Below, in pieces: positions 17,562 through 25,847 of a DNA stretch of 25,847 nucleotides. Position 1 is the stretch's first letter. Each line of letters starts with the position of its first letter. Source of the stretch: DASQFQ01 sp035633075 (GTDB lineage: Bacteria; Actinomycetota; Thermoleophilia; Solirubrobacterales; Solirubrobacteraceae); NCBI GenBank assembly GCA_035633075.1, contig DASQFQ010000085.1, positions 1-25,847 of the forward strand, written 5' to 3'. The position numbers and the translations under genes were made by a program. Under the pieces are notes generated by a model, which was not told the origin of the DNA, did no database searches, and saw only the letters and a list, made by a program, of their open reading frames with translations.

Positions 17562-17700
17562 CGATTCGGTCGCGGCGCGTCTGCCAGCGCGCGACTGCGC
17601 TATCCCGCTCGATCGAGGGCGCGATCATGCCCCTACTGCGCGAAGCGCGTGCCGGGAAAGACCCGTCCGCACCCGGCCCGGCCAGACAGGCCGAAGAGAC

Positions 17701-19707
<2,007 letters not shown>

Positions 19708-19743
19708 AAGGCTACCAGGGAGAAGTCGGCGTTCTGGAGGGTG

Positions 19744-20274
19744 CTACTCCCGTAACGCGGCCACATAGGGGAGGTTGCGGAACCGCTCGGCGTGGTCGAG
19801 CCCGTAGCCGATCGCGAACTTGTTCGGGATCTCGAAGCCGATGTAGCGGATCGGCAGGTCCACCTCGCGGCGATCGGGCTTGGTCAGCAGCGCGCAGACC
19901 TCCAGCGACGCGGGGCCGCGGGCGCGCAGCGCGCGCAGCAGGTAGGACAGTGTGAGGCCGGAGTCGACGATGTCCTCGACGATGAGGACGTCGCGCCCCT
20001 CGATCGCGGCGTCCAGGTCCTTGAGGATCCGCACGACGCCGGAGGACTGCGTGGAGGAGCCGTAGGAGGCAACCGCCATGAAGTCGAGCTCGCACGGCAC
20101 CTCGATGTGGCGCATGAGGTCCGACAGGAAGAAGATGGCCCCCTTGAGCACGCCGACGAGCAGCAGGTCGCGCCCCTCGTAGTCGCGCGTGATCTCCTCG
20201 CCGAGCTGGCGCACGCGGTGGGTCAGGTCGTCGGCCTGGACGAGGATCTCGGCGATGGCCGCGTCACGCAGCAT
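19744..20274 (-). CDS. hpt: hypoxanthine phosphoribosyltransferase
   Basis: This purine-salvage enzyme converts hypoxanthine (and usually guanine) plus PRPP to the nucleotide. The 176 residues contain LLVGVLKGAIFFLSDLMRHI, the flexible-loop region MAVASYGSSTQSSG and the PRPP-binding motif VLIVEDIVDSGLTLSYL. The base-binding Lys lies in LLTKPDRREVDLPIRYIGFEI. The start is ATG 20274, 12 bp after the tilS stop. The tilS-hpt-ftsH order is a conserved arrangement in Gram-positive bacteria and supports both neighbours' identities. Confidence 0.96.
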   Translation of the reverse strand: MLRDAAIAEILVQADDLTHRVRQLGEEITRDYEGRDLLLVGVLKGAIFFLSDLMRHIEVPCELDFMAVASYGSSTQSSGVVRILKDLDAAIEGRDVLIVEDIVDSGLTLSYLLRALRARGPASLEVCALLTKPDRREVDLPIRYIGFEIPNKFAIGYGLDHAERFRNLPYVAALRE

Positions 20275-20286
20275 GCGCGGCGGAGT

Positions 20287-21234
20287 CTAGGCGGGAACGG
20301 CGTCCGGACGGCTGCCCTGTCGCGGGGGCGTCGGCACGAAGCGCAGGCGGCCGTGCTCGACGAGCGCGCGCAGGCCTCCGCCCACGTCGAGGGCGCCCGC
20401 CGCGCCCAGCCCGAGGATCTCGGCGGTGCGGTGGCCGACCGCGGGGGCCCGGCCGCCGCCGACCCGGTCGGCGAGCTTCTGCACGACGAGGCGGGCGAGG
20501 GCGGGGGGAAGCGCCGCCAGCCGCTCGATCGCCGGCGTGTCACCGGTCTCCTCGAGCACGACGGCGACTGCGGCGTCCAGCACCGCGGCCTCGTCGCGCA
20601 GCAGCGCGACCGTGCGCAGTACGTTCTCCCCCGCCGCCGGGTGCAGGCGCCGCAGCTCGGCCACGAGCCCGTGGCGGGCGCGGTTGCGGGTAAAGGTGTC
20701 CGAGGCGTTGCTCGGGTCCTCGCACCAGTCCAGTCCGCGCTCGAGGCAGTGAGCGGTTACGTCCTCGCGCCAGATCCCGAGCAGCGGGCGCACGAGCCGC
20801 CCGTCGCGCGGGCGCATGCCCAGCAGCGCGCGCCGTCCGGGCGAGGCGGCGAGCCGGTAGAGCACGGTCTCCACCTGGTCAGTGGCGGTATGGCCGGCGG
20901 CGACGTCGGCACCGCGATCGAGCGCCATGCGCGTCGCCTGCGTGTAGCGCTGGTCGCGTGCCCACGCCTGCAGGTTGCCCTCGGGACGCCGCGGGCGGTG
21001 GACCGCGAGCGCTACCCCGAGGCGCTCGCACAGCGCGCCGCAGAACCGCTCGTCGTCGGAAGCCGAGTCGCGCAGACCGTAGTTCACGTGCAGCGCACTG
21101 ACCGCCCCGGCGCCGGCGATCCGCGCGGCGACGTCGAGCAAGCAGACCGAGTCGCGCCCACCCGAGAGCAGCACCACCACCGGCCGCCGGGCGCGCAGGA
21201 GCCCCTCGGAGCGGACGGCAGGCTCGAGGTCCAC
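20287..21234 (-). CDS. tilS: tRNA(Ile)-lysidine synthase
   Basis: TilS attaches lysine to C34 of the AUA-reading tRNA-Ile, changing both codon and charging specificity; it is essential in most bacteria. The 315-residue protein has the ATP-pyrophosphatase P-loop LLSGGRDSVCLLD (SGGRDS at residues 24-29). It also has ALHVNYGLRDSASDDE, GHTATDQVETVLYRLAAS and RPLLGIWREDVTAHC with DPSNASDTFTRNRARH. The C-terminal part is short, as in many actinobacterial and Thermus-type forms. The start is GTG 21234, three bases after the cyclase stop, so the genes are likely cotranscribed. Confidence 0.94.
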   Translation of the reverse strand: MDLEPAVRSEGLLRARRPVVVLLSGGRDSVCLLDVAARIAGAGAVSALHVNYGLRDSASDDERFCGALCERLGVALAVHRPRRPEGNLQAWARDQRYTQATRMALDRGADVAAGHTATDQVETVLYRLAASPGRRALLGMRPRDGRLVRPLLGIWREDVTAHCLERGLDWCEDPSNASDTFTRNRARHGLVAELRRLHPAAGENVLRTVALLRDEAAVLDAAVAVVLEETGDTPAIERLAALPPALARLVVQKLADRVGGGRAPAVGHRTAEILGLGAAGALDVGGGLRALVEHGRLRFVPTPPRQGSRPDAVPA

Positions 21235-21237
21235 CGG

Positions 21238-22419
21238 TCAGCGCCCCGCCGGGCGGGCGAGGAACAGCTCCGTGGAGTCCTTGAACCCCTTGAGCTTGAC
21301 CTCACCGATGCGCTCGAACTCGAGGTGGCGCCCGACCGCCTCGACCACCGGCCGAGTCACCAGCACCTCGCCGCCGGCCGCACGCGCCCCCACGCGCGCG
21401 GCGAGGTTGACCGCCCGCCCGAAGTAGTCGCCGTCGCGGTAGAGGGTCAGGCCCTCGTGGATGCCGATGCGCGGCAGCGGCCGCTCGGGGTGCTGGGCCT
21501 GGAAGCCGACGGCCCAATCGACCAGCGAGGCGGGGTCCGAGGCGACGACCATCACCTCGTCGCCGATCGTCTTGATGACCCGGGCGTCGTCGGGCAGCGT
21601 GTTCTGAACCGCCTCCACGAAGCGCTCGACGATGTCCACGGCCTGCTCCTCGCCGGCGTCCTCGGTCAGGCGGGTGTAGCCCGCGAGGTCGGCGAAGGCG
21701 ATCGTCACGCGCAGGCGCCCCAGGTCGGCGCCGGCGTAGGCGTCGATGTCGATCTCCATGTGGCCGACGACGTCCTGCTCGACGAAGTGCGTCAGGAAAC
21801 GCTGGTGGACGTGCTCCATGATCGGCGAGGCGAGCGGCAGCAGCTCGCGGGCCAGCCCCTCCATCTCCTCGGCCATCTCCCTGCCCGGCACGCCGTCGTG
21901 CATGAGCGGCTCGTGCACGTAGAGGTGGAACAGCTTGACCTCGGCGTCGGCGATCCGGGCCAGCGCCTGCCCGTAGACCCGCACGAGCTGGAGCAGCGCG
22001 ACCAGCGGGAAGCCCGCGGCCAGGACGGCCGCGATGTGGCGCAGCAGCTCGAGATCCTCCTCGGAGACCTCCTCCAGTGACTCCGAGGAGAAGCCCGCGG
22101 CGGTCCAGAGGCGCTGCACCAGCGCCGGCTCGAGCCCGGCCGCGTCGGACGCCTCGTCGAGCGAGTAGGCCGGGGAGCCGTGCGGGAACAGGTTCTCCAT
22201 GTAGCCGTATGCGAGCCGCCCGCTGCTCGACGCCTCGCGGATCTCCTCCAGCGAATGGCCGCGCTCGCGCAGTCGCGTGACGATGCGGGCGTGGGCGAGC
22301 GCCTCGGGGGTCCAGCGGCCGTTGGGCAGGGGCACGATCCCGTCACGCACCCAGCGCCGCAGGGTGGGCGGCGAGACGTCGAGCCGCCGCGCGATCTCGC
22401 TGAGCGTCAGCTCGGACAT
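21238..22419 (-). CDS. class III adenylate cyclase with N-terminal MerR-type HTH
   Basis: The 393-residue protein combines three parts. Residues 1-70 form a MerR-like winged helix (LTLSEIARRLDVSPPTLRRW). Residues 85-220 resemble the adenylate-cyclase regulatory domain found in mycobacterial cyclases such as Rv1264 and Rv2212. Residues 235-393 form a class III cyclase domain. Metal-binding Asp residues are D244 (AFADLAG) and D287 (KTIGDE). K283 and D331 fit the adenine-selecting pair, and N338 and R342 the transition-state pair (VNLAARV), so activity on ATP is predicted. ATG 22419 is chosen; a GTG three codons earlier has no room for a ribosome binding site. A consensus promoter and a hairpin-rich leader precede it. 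It heads the tilS-hpt-ftsH run. DNA binding by the HTH is inference. Confidence 0.9.
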   Translation of the reverse strand: MSELTLSEIARRLDVSPPTLRRWVRDGIVPLPNGRWTPEALAHARIVTRLRERGHSLEEIREASSSGRLAYGYMENLFPHGSPAYSLDEASDAAGLEPALVQRLWTAAGFSSESLEEVSEEDLELLRHIAAVLAAGFPLVALLQLVRVYGQALARIADAEVKLFHLYVHEPLMHDGVPGREMAEEMEGLARELLPLASPIMEHVHQRFLTHFVEQDVVGHMEIDIDAYAGADLGRLRVTIAFADLAGYTRLTEDAGEEQAVDIVERFVEAVQNTLPDDARVIKTIGDEVMVVASDPASLVDWAVGFQAQHPERPLPRIGIHEGLTLYRDGDYFGRAVNLAARVGARAAGGEVLVTRPVVEAVGRHLEFERIGEVKLKGFKDSTELFLARPAGR

Positions 22420-22448
22420 CGCCGCCACAACCTACCCGCAGGATGAAT

Positions 22449-22585
22449 AGCGGCGGGACCCCAAACGTGGCCCCGCCGCCTGCGGGCAATGCGGCCCGCT
22501 GCCTCGGCCGGCGGCGTTCGTCATGGTGGCGACGCCTTGCGAGGGCTCACTGCCCCTCACTTCCCGGCCTGTTGCCTTGTGAAGA
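22449..22585 (-). ncRNA. hairpin-rich transcribed leader or small RNA, class unknown
   Basis: Downstream of a consensus promoter and before the MerR-cyclase start, five hairpins follow one another. In transcript order they are CCTTG/CAAGG (22588-22592 with 22575-22579, overlapping the presumed start site), a GAGGG/CCCTC stem (22541-22558), a GGCGT/ACGCC stem (22513-22536), a perfect 6-bp GCGGGC/GCCCGC stem (22482-22499) and a perfect 8-bp GCGGCGGG/CCCGCCGC stem (22450-22479). The last could terminate a small RNA of about 135 nt, or the whole may be a 165-nt 5' leader. I recognise no known riboswitch, SRP, 6S or tmRNA motif. Confidence 0.4.
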
Positions 22586-22590
22586 TCCAA

Positions 22591-22619
22591 GGTCTACTCC
22601 TCGGGCCCGCGAGTGTCAA
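22591..22619 (-). promoter_or_regulatory. strong sigma-A-type promoter ahead of the MerR-cyclase
   Basis: On the minus strand a perfect -35 TTGACA (22619-22614) is followed by exactly 17 bp and then a -10 TAGACC (22596-22591). This is the best promoter match in the window. Transcription would start near 22584 and run through the hairpin-rich leader into the cyclase, tilS, hpt and ftsH. Confidence 0.7.
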
Positions 22620-22620
22620 C

Positions 22621-22641
22621 CGCCGCCCGGGTGGTGCGGCG
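22621..22641 (-). terminator. possible terminator after the SCP2-like gene
   Basis: A perfect 6-bp GC stem (22621-22626 with 22636-22641) with a 9-nt loop directly follows the stop codon of the SCP2-like gene. There is no T-run. It lies immediately before the TTGACA box of the next promoter. Confidence 0.4.
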
Positions 22642-22642
22642 A

Positions 22643-23068
22643 TCAAGCCTTGAGGTGCGGGTACTCGCTCTCCACGAGCGCCTGGTAGCGGGCGTAGATC
22701 GGCTTGGTGATCGGGATCAGGCTGAGCGCGGCCTTGACGTCGCCGCCGGACTTGATCCGGCGCCGCGCGATCGCGATGGCGACGTTCTCCTTGCCCTGGA
22801 AGTACTTGTTGGCGGTCTCGGAGGACATGGTCATCTTCACCCGCGGCTCCCAGGTCACGTCGTCAGACCACTCCCAGTGCAGGTTGCCCTCGCCCTCGTG
22901 GCCGGCGCGAATGTTGACGACCATGTCGACGTCGTCGAACTCGAAGCGCTGCGGGACGTCGGCGTCGCGCAGCTTCGGGCCCATTTCGGGGTCGTCGCTC
23001 ATCATCGCGAAGACCTGGTCCATGACGGCCCGGAACTCCTGGGGGGACTCGAACTGCGGGTTTCCCAT
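22643..23068 (-). CDS. SCP2-like sterol/lipid-binding-domain protein
   Basis: The 141-residue soluble protein looks like a stand-alone SCP2 domain. It has an N-terminal helix, then alternating strands with FEFDDVDMVVNIRAG and GNLHWEWSDDVTWEPRVKMTMSSETANKYFQG. It ends with the helix containing AIARRRIKSGGDVKAALSLIP, a typical SCP2 ending. SCP2 domains bind hydrophobic ligands or act as protein adaptors, and the ligand here is unknown. The start is ATG 23068, three bases after the stop of the Lys/Ala-rich protein, so the two genes form an operon. Confidence 0.75.
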   Translation of the reverse strand: MGNPQFESPQEFRAVMDQVFAMMSDDPEMGPKLRDADVPQRFEFDDVDMVVNIRAGHEGEGNLHWEWSDDVTWEPRVKMTMSSETANKYFQGKENVAIAIARRRIKSGGDVKAALSLIPITKPIYARYQALVESEYPHLKA

Positions 23069-23071
23069 GGG

Positions 23072-23560
23072 CTAGCTGGACTTCCTCGTCGAGGTGCCCT
23101 TCGCGCGCGAGCCTGAGGACGCCGGCTTGCGGGCGGTGGTGGCCTTGCGCGCGGCCGTGGCCTTGCGCGCGGCCGTGGCCTTGCGCGCCGTGGTGGACTT
23201 GCGCGAGGCGGGCGACTTGCGCGAGGGCGACTTGCGCGCCGTGGCGGGCTTGTGGGAGGACGCGGTGGCCCCGCCGCGACCCAGTTCGAGATCGGCGACG
23301 CGCTTGGAGAGCGCCTCGACCTCGGTGCGCAGGCCCTTCAAGTCCTCGAGGAGGTTGAGATCCTCGATCATGCTCCGCACGCGCCCGGCCGCTCCCGCCA
23401 CCTCGTCGACGAGGTCCTGCGCGCGCCCACGCGTGGACTGTGCGCTCTCCGCCGTGGCCTGGAAGGTGCGCTCGACCGCGGTCCGGACGGCGCCGACGGC
23501 GTCGGTCGGTCCCGCTGCGTCCCTGTCCTTCTTGTGCTTCTTCTTGTCCTTCTTCGCCAT
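23072..23560 (-). CDS. coiled-coil protein with histone-H1-like Lys/Ala tail
   Basis: The 162-residue protein has three parts: a very basic start (MAKKDKKKHKKDRD), a helical middle (about 20-92) resembling phasin-like or coiled-coil segments (VEALSKRVADLELG), and a tail from about 98 on made of repeats of the type ARKAT/ARKSP. The tail is like those of bacterial histone-H1-like nucleoid proteins and of some phasins. I cannot choose between DNA binding and granule or lipid association. The start is ATG 23560. A TAGACT -10 box lies upstream, overlapping the first codons of the divergent phosphorylase gene. It is cotranscribed with the SCP2-like gene. A similar architecture recurs at 24315-24866. 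Confidence 0.7.
   Translation of the reverse strand: MAKKDKKKHKKDRDAAGPTDAVGAVRTAVERTFQATAESAQSTRGRAQDLVDEVAGAAGRVRSMIEDLNLLEDLKGLRTEVEALSKRVADLELGRGGATASSHKPATARKSPSRKSPASRKSTTARKATAARKATAARKATTARKPASSGSRAKGTSTRKSS
23139..23190 (-). repeat. 18-bp tandem repeat in the Lys/Ala-rich tail
   Basis: An 18-bp unit beginning GTGGCCTTGCGC on the plus strand occurs twice perfectly (23139-23156, 23157-23174), then partly a third time. It encodes the repeated six-residue ARKATA-type units of the tail and could vary in copy number. Confidence 0.8.
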
Positions 23561-23570
23561 ACCGCGGGCA

Positions 23571-23601
23571 AGTCTAGTTGCATGACACCCCTCGTGAGCA
23601 A
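23571..23601 (-). promoter_or_regulatory. candidate promoter of the Lys/Ala-rich protein gene
   Basis: On the minus strand TTGCTC (23601-23596) and TAGACT (23576-23571) are separated by 19 bp. The -10 ends ten bases before the ATG. The element overlaps the start of the divergent phosphorylase gene, whose ATG is only 21 bp from this gene's ATG. Confidence 0.4.
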
Positions 23602-24286
23602 CGGTCCCCTGCACCTCAGGCCCAACGCCCCGGTCGCCGAGCGCGCGCTGCTCCCGGGCGACCCCGGCCGCGCGCTTCGACTCGCCCAGGTCCTCCTCGC
23701 AGCGCCGATGCAGGTGCTCAACACCAACCGTGGGCTCTGGGGCTACAGCGGCACCGCCGCCGACGGGCGGGCGCTGACCATCCAGAGCACGGGGATGGGC
23801 GGGCCCAGCGCGGCGATCGTCGCCGAGGAGCTCATCGGGCTCGGGGCACGACGGCTCGTCCGTGTCGGTACGTGCGGGGCGCTCGACGGCGGCCTGGTGC
23901 TGGGCGAGCTGCTCGTCGCCGACACCGCCTTGTGCGAGGACGGCGCTAGCCGGGCCCTCGGCGCCGACGGCCGGGCCGAGCCCGATCCCTCGCTGCGCGC
24001 CGCCCTGGCCGCCGGCGGCGCGCGCACGGGGCTGGTGGTCTCGACCGACCTGTTCTACGACCCCGACGACGGCCGCGTCGCGCGCTGGGTGCGCGCCGGT
24101 GCCGTGGCAGTGGAGATGGAGGCGGCCGCACTGTTCACGGTCGCCGCTCGCCGCGGCGCCGCCGCGGCGTGCCTCCTCGCAGTCACCGATCTGCTCGCCG
24201 GAGGCGGGCGCGAGCGGATCGGTGATGCCGAGCTCGCCGTCGCCGAGCGAGCGCTCGGCGAGTCCGCGCTGGCGGCGTTGCGCTAG
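23582..24286 (+). CDS. nucleoside phosphorylase (PNP/UDP family)
   Basis: The 234-residue protein belongs to the purine/uridine phosphorylase family, which cleaves nucleosides with phosphate to free base and ribose-1-phosphate. Visible motifs are ALLPGDPGRA (about 22-31), the phosphate-binding QSTGMGGPSAAIVAEEL, VRVGTCGAL and the ribose/base segment AVEMEAAALFTVAARRG followed by LLAVTDLL. These fit the uridine phosphorylase/DeoD branch, but the base specificity is not certain. The start is ATG 23582; GTG 23594 is an alternative. No ribosome binding site precedes either. The gene is divergent from one Lys/Ala-rich protein gene and convergent (28-bp gap) with another of similar design. Confidence 0.88.
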   Translation: MTPLVSNGPLHLRPNAPVAERALLPGDPGRALRLAQVLLAAPMQVLNTNRGLWGYSGTAADGRALTIQSTGMGGPSAAIVAEELIGLGARRLVRVGTCGALDGGLVLGELLVADTALCEDGASRALGADGRAEPDPSLRAALAAGGARTGLVVSTDLFYDPDDGRVARWVRAGAVAVEMEAAALFTVAARRGAAAACLLAVTDLLAGGGRERIGDAELAVAERALGESALAALR

Positions 24287-24314
24287 TAGTCGGGTGCCCG
24301 GTGATGTTGCCCCA

Positions 24315-24866
24315 CTAGGAAGCGGCCTTCCTAGGCGTGCCTGCGGCGACCCGCTTGGGCTTGGCCTTCGGCTTTGCTTTGCGCCTGGGCTTGGGCTTGG
24401 GGCTCGCCCTCGCGGAGATCTGCGCCCTGTCGACCTCGAGGCGCTCCTGCTCGCGGGGCACCGGCGTAGGGGTCGACTCCAGGCCGGCGCCGAGCACCGA
24501 GAGCTCGACGACGAGCTTGGAGAGCTGGGACTCGATCGCCGTGAGCCGCTCCTCCGCACCGCTGAGGGCCGGGCGGTTGAGCTGCTCGAGGCGCTGGTCG
24601 AGGCGGTCGACCCCGTCTTCGATGCCCTCCAGGCGCTGGGACACCGAGCGCAGGCGGCGGGTGAGCCGCTCGACGTCGGCGGCCGACGGGATGTTGAGTG
24701 CGCCCAGCGCCGCCTCCTGCGCCTGCACTGCGCGCTCGCGCGCCTCGAAGGCGCGCGAGATCGCGCTGTTGACCAGCGGGTTCTCGAGGAGCTCTTGCGC
24801 AAGCTTGCCCAGCGCGTCCTCACCCGAGCGGGTGAGCCGGTCGCGCAGGCCCTCGGGGTCTGACAT
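24315..24866 (-). CDS. coiled-coil protein with Lys/Pro/Arg-rich tail
   Basis: The 183-residue protein has a helical N-terminal half (about 1-60, with LGKLAQELLENPLVNSAISR), a coiled-coil heptad region (about 65-125, containing LTRRLRSVSQRLEGIEDGVD) and a short linker. It ends in a strongly basic Pro/Lys tail (KPKPRRKAKPKAKPKR). The layout parallels the protein at 23072-23560, suggesting either paralogy or a shared role in nucleoid or granule binding, but sequence similarity outside the tails is weak by eye. The start is ATG 24866 with GGAGGAA about nine bases upstream. No family name can be given with confidence. Confidence 0.65.
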   Translation of the reverse strand: MSDPEGLRDRLTRSGEDALGKLAQELLENPLVNSAISRAFEARERAVQAQEAALGALNIPSAADVERLTRRLRSVSQRLEGIEDGVDRLDQRLEQLNRPALSGAEERLTAIESQLSKLVVELSVLGAGLESTPTPVPREQERLEVDRAQISARASPKPKPRRKAKPKAKPKRVAAGTPRKAAS

Positions 24867-24928
24867 CGTGTTCGCTTCCTCCAGGCCGGGTTTGGGCGCG
24901 CTACGTTACCGCCTCGCCTGGCGCTCAT

Positions 24929-24949
24929 CCTCCAGTGGAGGGTTAGACT
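24929..24949 (+). promoter_or_regulatory. palindrome next to a TAGACT box upstream of the transglycosylase
   Basis: CCTCCAGTGGAGG (24929-24941) is a perfect 13-bp palindrome with a central G. It is followed after two bases by TAGACT (24944-24949), the same -10-like hexamer seen elsewhere in this window. A repressor bound here would block a promoter using this -10. The -35 is not recognisable, so the promoter itself is tentative. Confidence 0.35.
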
Positions 24950-24974
24950 GCTGCTGGGGCGAGCGGGTCAGACA

Positions 24975-25091
24975 TGACTTTCGTGCCAATCCAAGCAATG
25001 GACGCAAAGTAACGCGGGGTTAACCGTTCTCTCATTGCAAAGAAAAAAGTCAGTCAGTAGCGTGCGGCGGAGTCCCGGGGGTCCTTTTTTT
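24975..25091 (+). promoter_or_regulatory. structured 5' leader of the transglycosylase gene, possible riboswitch/attenuator
   Basis: An outer 7-bp helix joins TGACTTT (24975-24981) with AAAGTCA (25046-25052). Inside it GCAATG (24995-25000) pairs perfectly with CATTGC (25033-25038), which encloses a small stem (CGG/CCG, 25015-25026). A competing hairpin (24982-24988 with 24999-25004, one bulged G) cannot coexist with the GCAATG helix. A T7 run follows at 25085-25091, about 65 bp before the gene. The stem next to the T-run is weak. The class is not recognised. Confidence 0.4.
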
Positions 25092-25154
25092 GCTAGGTCG
25101 CGCCCGCGTGCCGCAAGGACGAGCGACATGCGCGGGAGGGGACGCGTACAACAC

Positions 25155-25847
25155 ATGAACAGACGGAAGCTGATCCTTGTGCTGGTGGCCGCCGCGATCG
25201 GCTTCGGCGTCGTCGCGCTTCCGGCCGCTGCCGAGCTGCACTCGGTGACGGCCGTACTGGTCACCGGCGAGCGGATCACCACGACCGTCGACATCCCCGC
25301 GGGAATGGCGCTCAGGGACGTGAGCATCCCCGGGGTCACCGGCACGATCAAGGAGGTTCTCGACAACGGCCCGGTCGAGGTCCCCACCCCCGGCCCGATC
25401 CACCAGGTGCCGGACGCGCCCGCGCTGCCCTCCCCCACGGGCACCCCGATGCCCGGCGCGCCCGAGGTCCCGGCCGGCGAGCCAGAGGCACGCAACCGCA
25501 AGGAGGGCGACGCCGCCGGCCTCGACGGCTCGAAGCCGACGCGCCCCAAGCGCAACCAGAGCTTCGGGGCCGGGAGCATCAACCCGCGCGACCTCGTCGG
25601 CGAGCTCGAGGGCCCCGCTCACGAGAAGGACCCCGGCCGCGCGATCGACGGCACGCCGACGCCCGACAACCCGACGTTCTCGCTCGCCCTCCCCGGCGCC
25701 GCGCCTATCGGCGTGCCGAACTTCTTCATCGACAAGTTCCGGATCCCGCCCTTCCTGCTGCCGATCTACCAGGCCGCCGGCATCCAGTACGGCGTGCGCT
25801 GGGAGGTGCTCGCCGCCATCAACGAGATCGAGACCGACTACGGCCGC
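25155..25847 (+). CDS. secreted lytic transglycosylase (3' end beyond window)
   Basis: The visible 231 codons start at ATG 25155. A signal peptide is clear: NRRK, then a hydrophobic core to about residue 24, and a cleavage site near PAAAEL. Residues 27-70 may form a small domain. Residues 75-180 are a Pro/Gly-rich, charged linker, typical of wall-anchored or periplasm-spanning proteins. A catalytic domain begins near 195 and contains PIYQAAGIQYGVRWEVLAAI followed by NEIETDYGR. The Glu at about 226 aligns with the catalytic Glu of MltB-type transglycosylases (GVET/IET followed by GR). Such enzymes cut glycan strands of peptidoglycan. The gene has a long leader with signs of regulation. Confidence 0.82.
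   Translation, partial: MNRRKLILVLVAAAIGFGVVALPAAAELHSVTAVLVTGERITTTVDIPAGMALRDVSIPGVTGTIKEVLDNGPVEVPTPGPIHQVPDAPALPSPTGTPMPGAPEVPAGEPEARNRKEGDAAGLDGSKPTRPKRNQSFGAGSINPRDLVGELEGPAHEKDPGRAIDGTPTPDNPTFSLALPGAAPIGVPNFFIDKFRIPPFLLPIYQAAGIQYGVRWEVLAAINEIETDYGR

Noticed and set aside
22443..22640. The hairpin-rich interval was checked by eye for tRNA, SRP RNA, 6S RNA, cobalamin and c-di-AMP riboswitch motifs.
   Set aside because: No cloverleaf, no SRP domain IV consensus and no recognised riboswitch core could be found, so it is left unclassified.
25000..25010. GGACGCAAAG in the transglycosylase leader resembles the conserved box of the c-di-GMP-I (GEMM) riboswitch.
   Set aside because: The upstream GCAAACC box, the GNRA-loop hairpin and the downstream receptor stem are not present, so the class is not claimed.

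Overview
The window is about 25.8 kb of very GC-rich chromosome with core housekeeping genes and no phage, transposon, CRISPR, rRNA or tRNA that I can see. The gene set, the many GTG starts, 4-base GTGA overlaps between neighbours and TAGACT-like -10 boxes suggest a high-GC actinobacterium. A deep-branching lineage such as Thermoleophilia/Solirubrobacterales is my best guess from gene content; no marker gene here proves it.

Layout. Almost everything reads on the minus strand, so the biological order runs from high to low coordinates. From 22419 down to 17701 lies a run of a MerR-cyclase fusion, tilS, hpt and ftsH. After a short plus-strand insertion comes folP-folB, an EamA transporter, a TetR regulator, an MMPL exporter, a TesB-like thioesterase and folK (15971 down to 9639). 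Then follow coaX-dusB, greA-lysS, clpC and radA (9528 down to 1). This is essentially the tilS-hpt-ftsH-coaX-folP-folB-folK-dusB-lysS-clpC-radA neighbourhood known from Bacillus. It differs in lacking ctsR-mcsA-mcsB and in carrying a transporter/regulator cassette between folB and folK. Three small genes (PsiE-like, DUF5519, TfoX-like) sit between clpC and radA.

The plus-strand insertion between ftsH and folP (16134-17561) holds two genes. One is a DsrE-family protein whose reading frame is crossed by an in-frame TGA exactly where the family's redox Cys is expected. It continues intact for 40 more codons and has a bacterial SECIS-like hairpin right after the TGA. This is a strong selenoprotein candidate and the most interesting item here. 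The other is a SAM-dependent methyltransferase.

The right end (22643-25847) holds an SCP2-like protein, two Lys/Ala-rich coiled-coil proteins flanking a nucleoside-phosphorylase-family gene, and the start of a secreted lytic transglycosylase. Two intergenic regions look like regulatory RNA. One is a consensus promoter followed by a chain of hairpins ahead of the MerR-cyclase (22450-22619). The other is a leader with nested or alternative helices and a T7 run ahead of the lytic transglycosylase (24929-25091).

Together the genes cover folate synthesis (folP, folB, folK), CoA synthesis (coaX), tRNA maturation and charging (tilS, dusB, lysS), purine salvage (hpt), protein quality control (ftsH, clpC), transcript elongation (greA) and recombination repair (radA).
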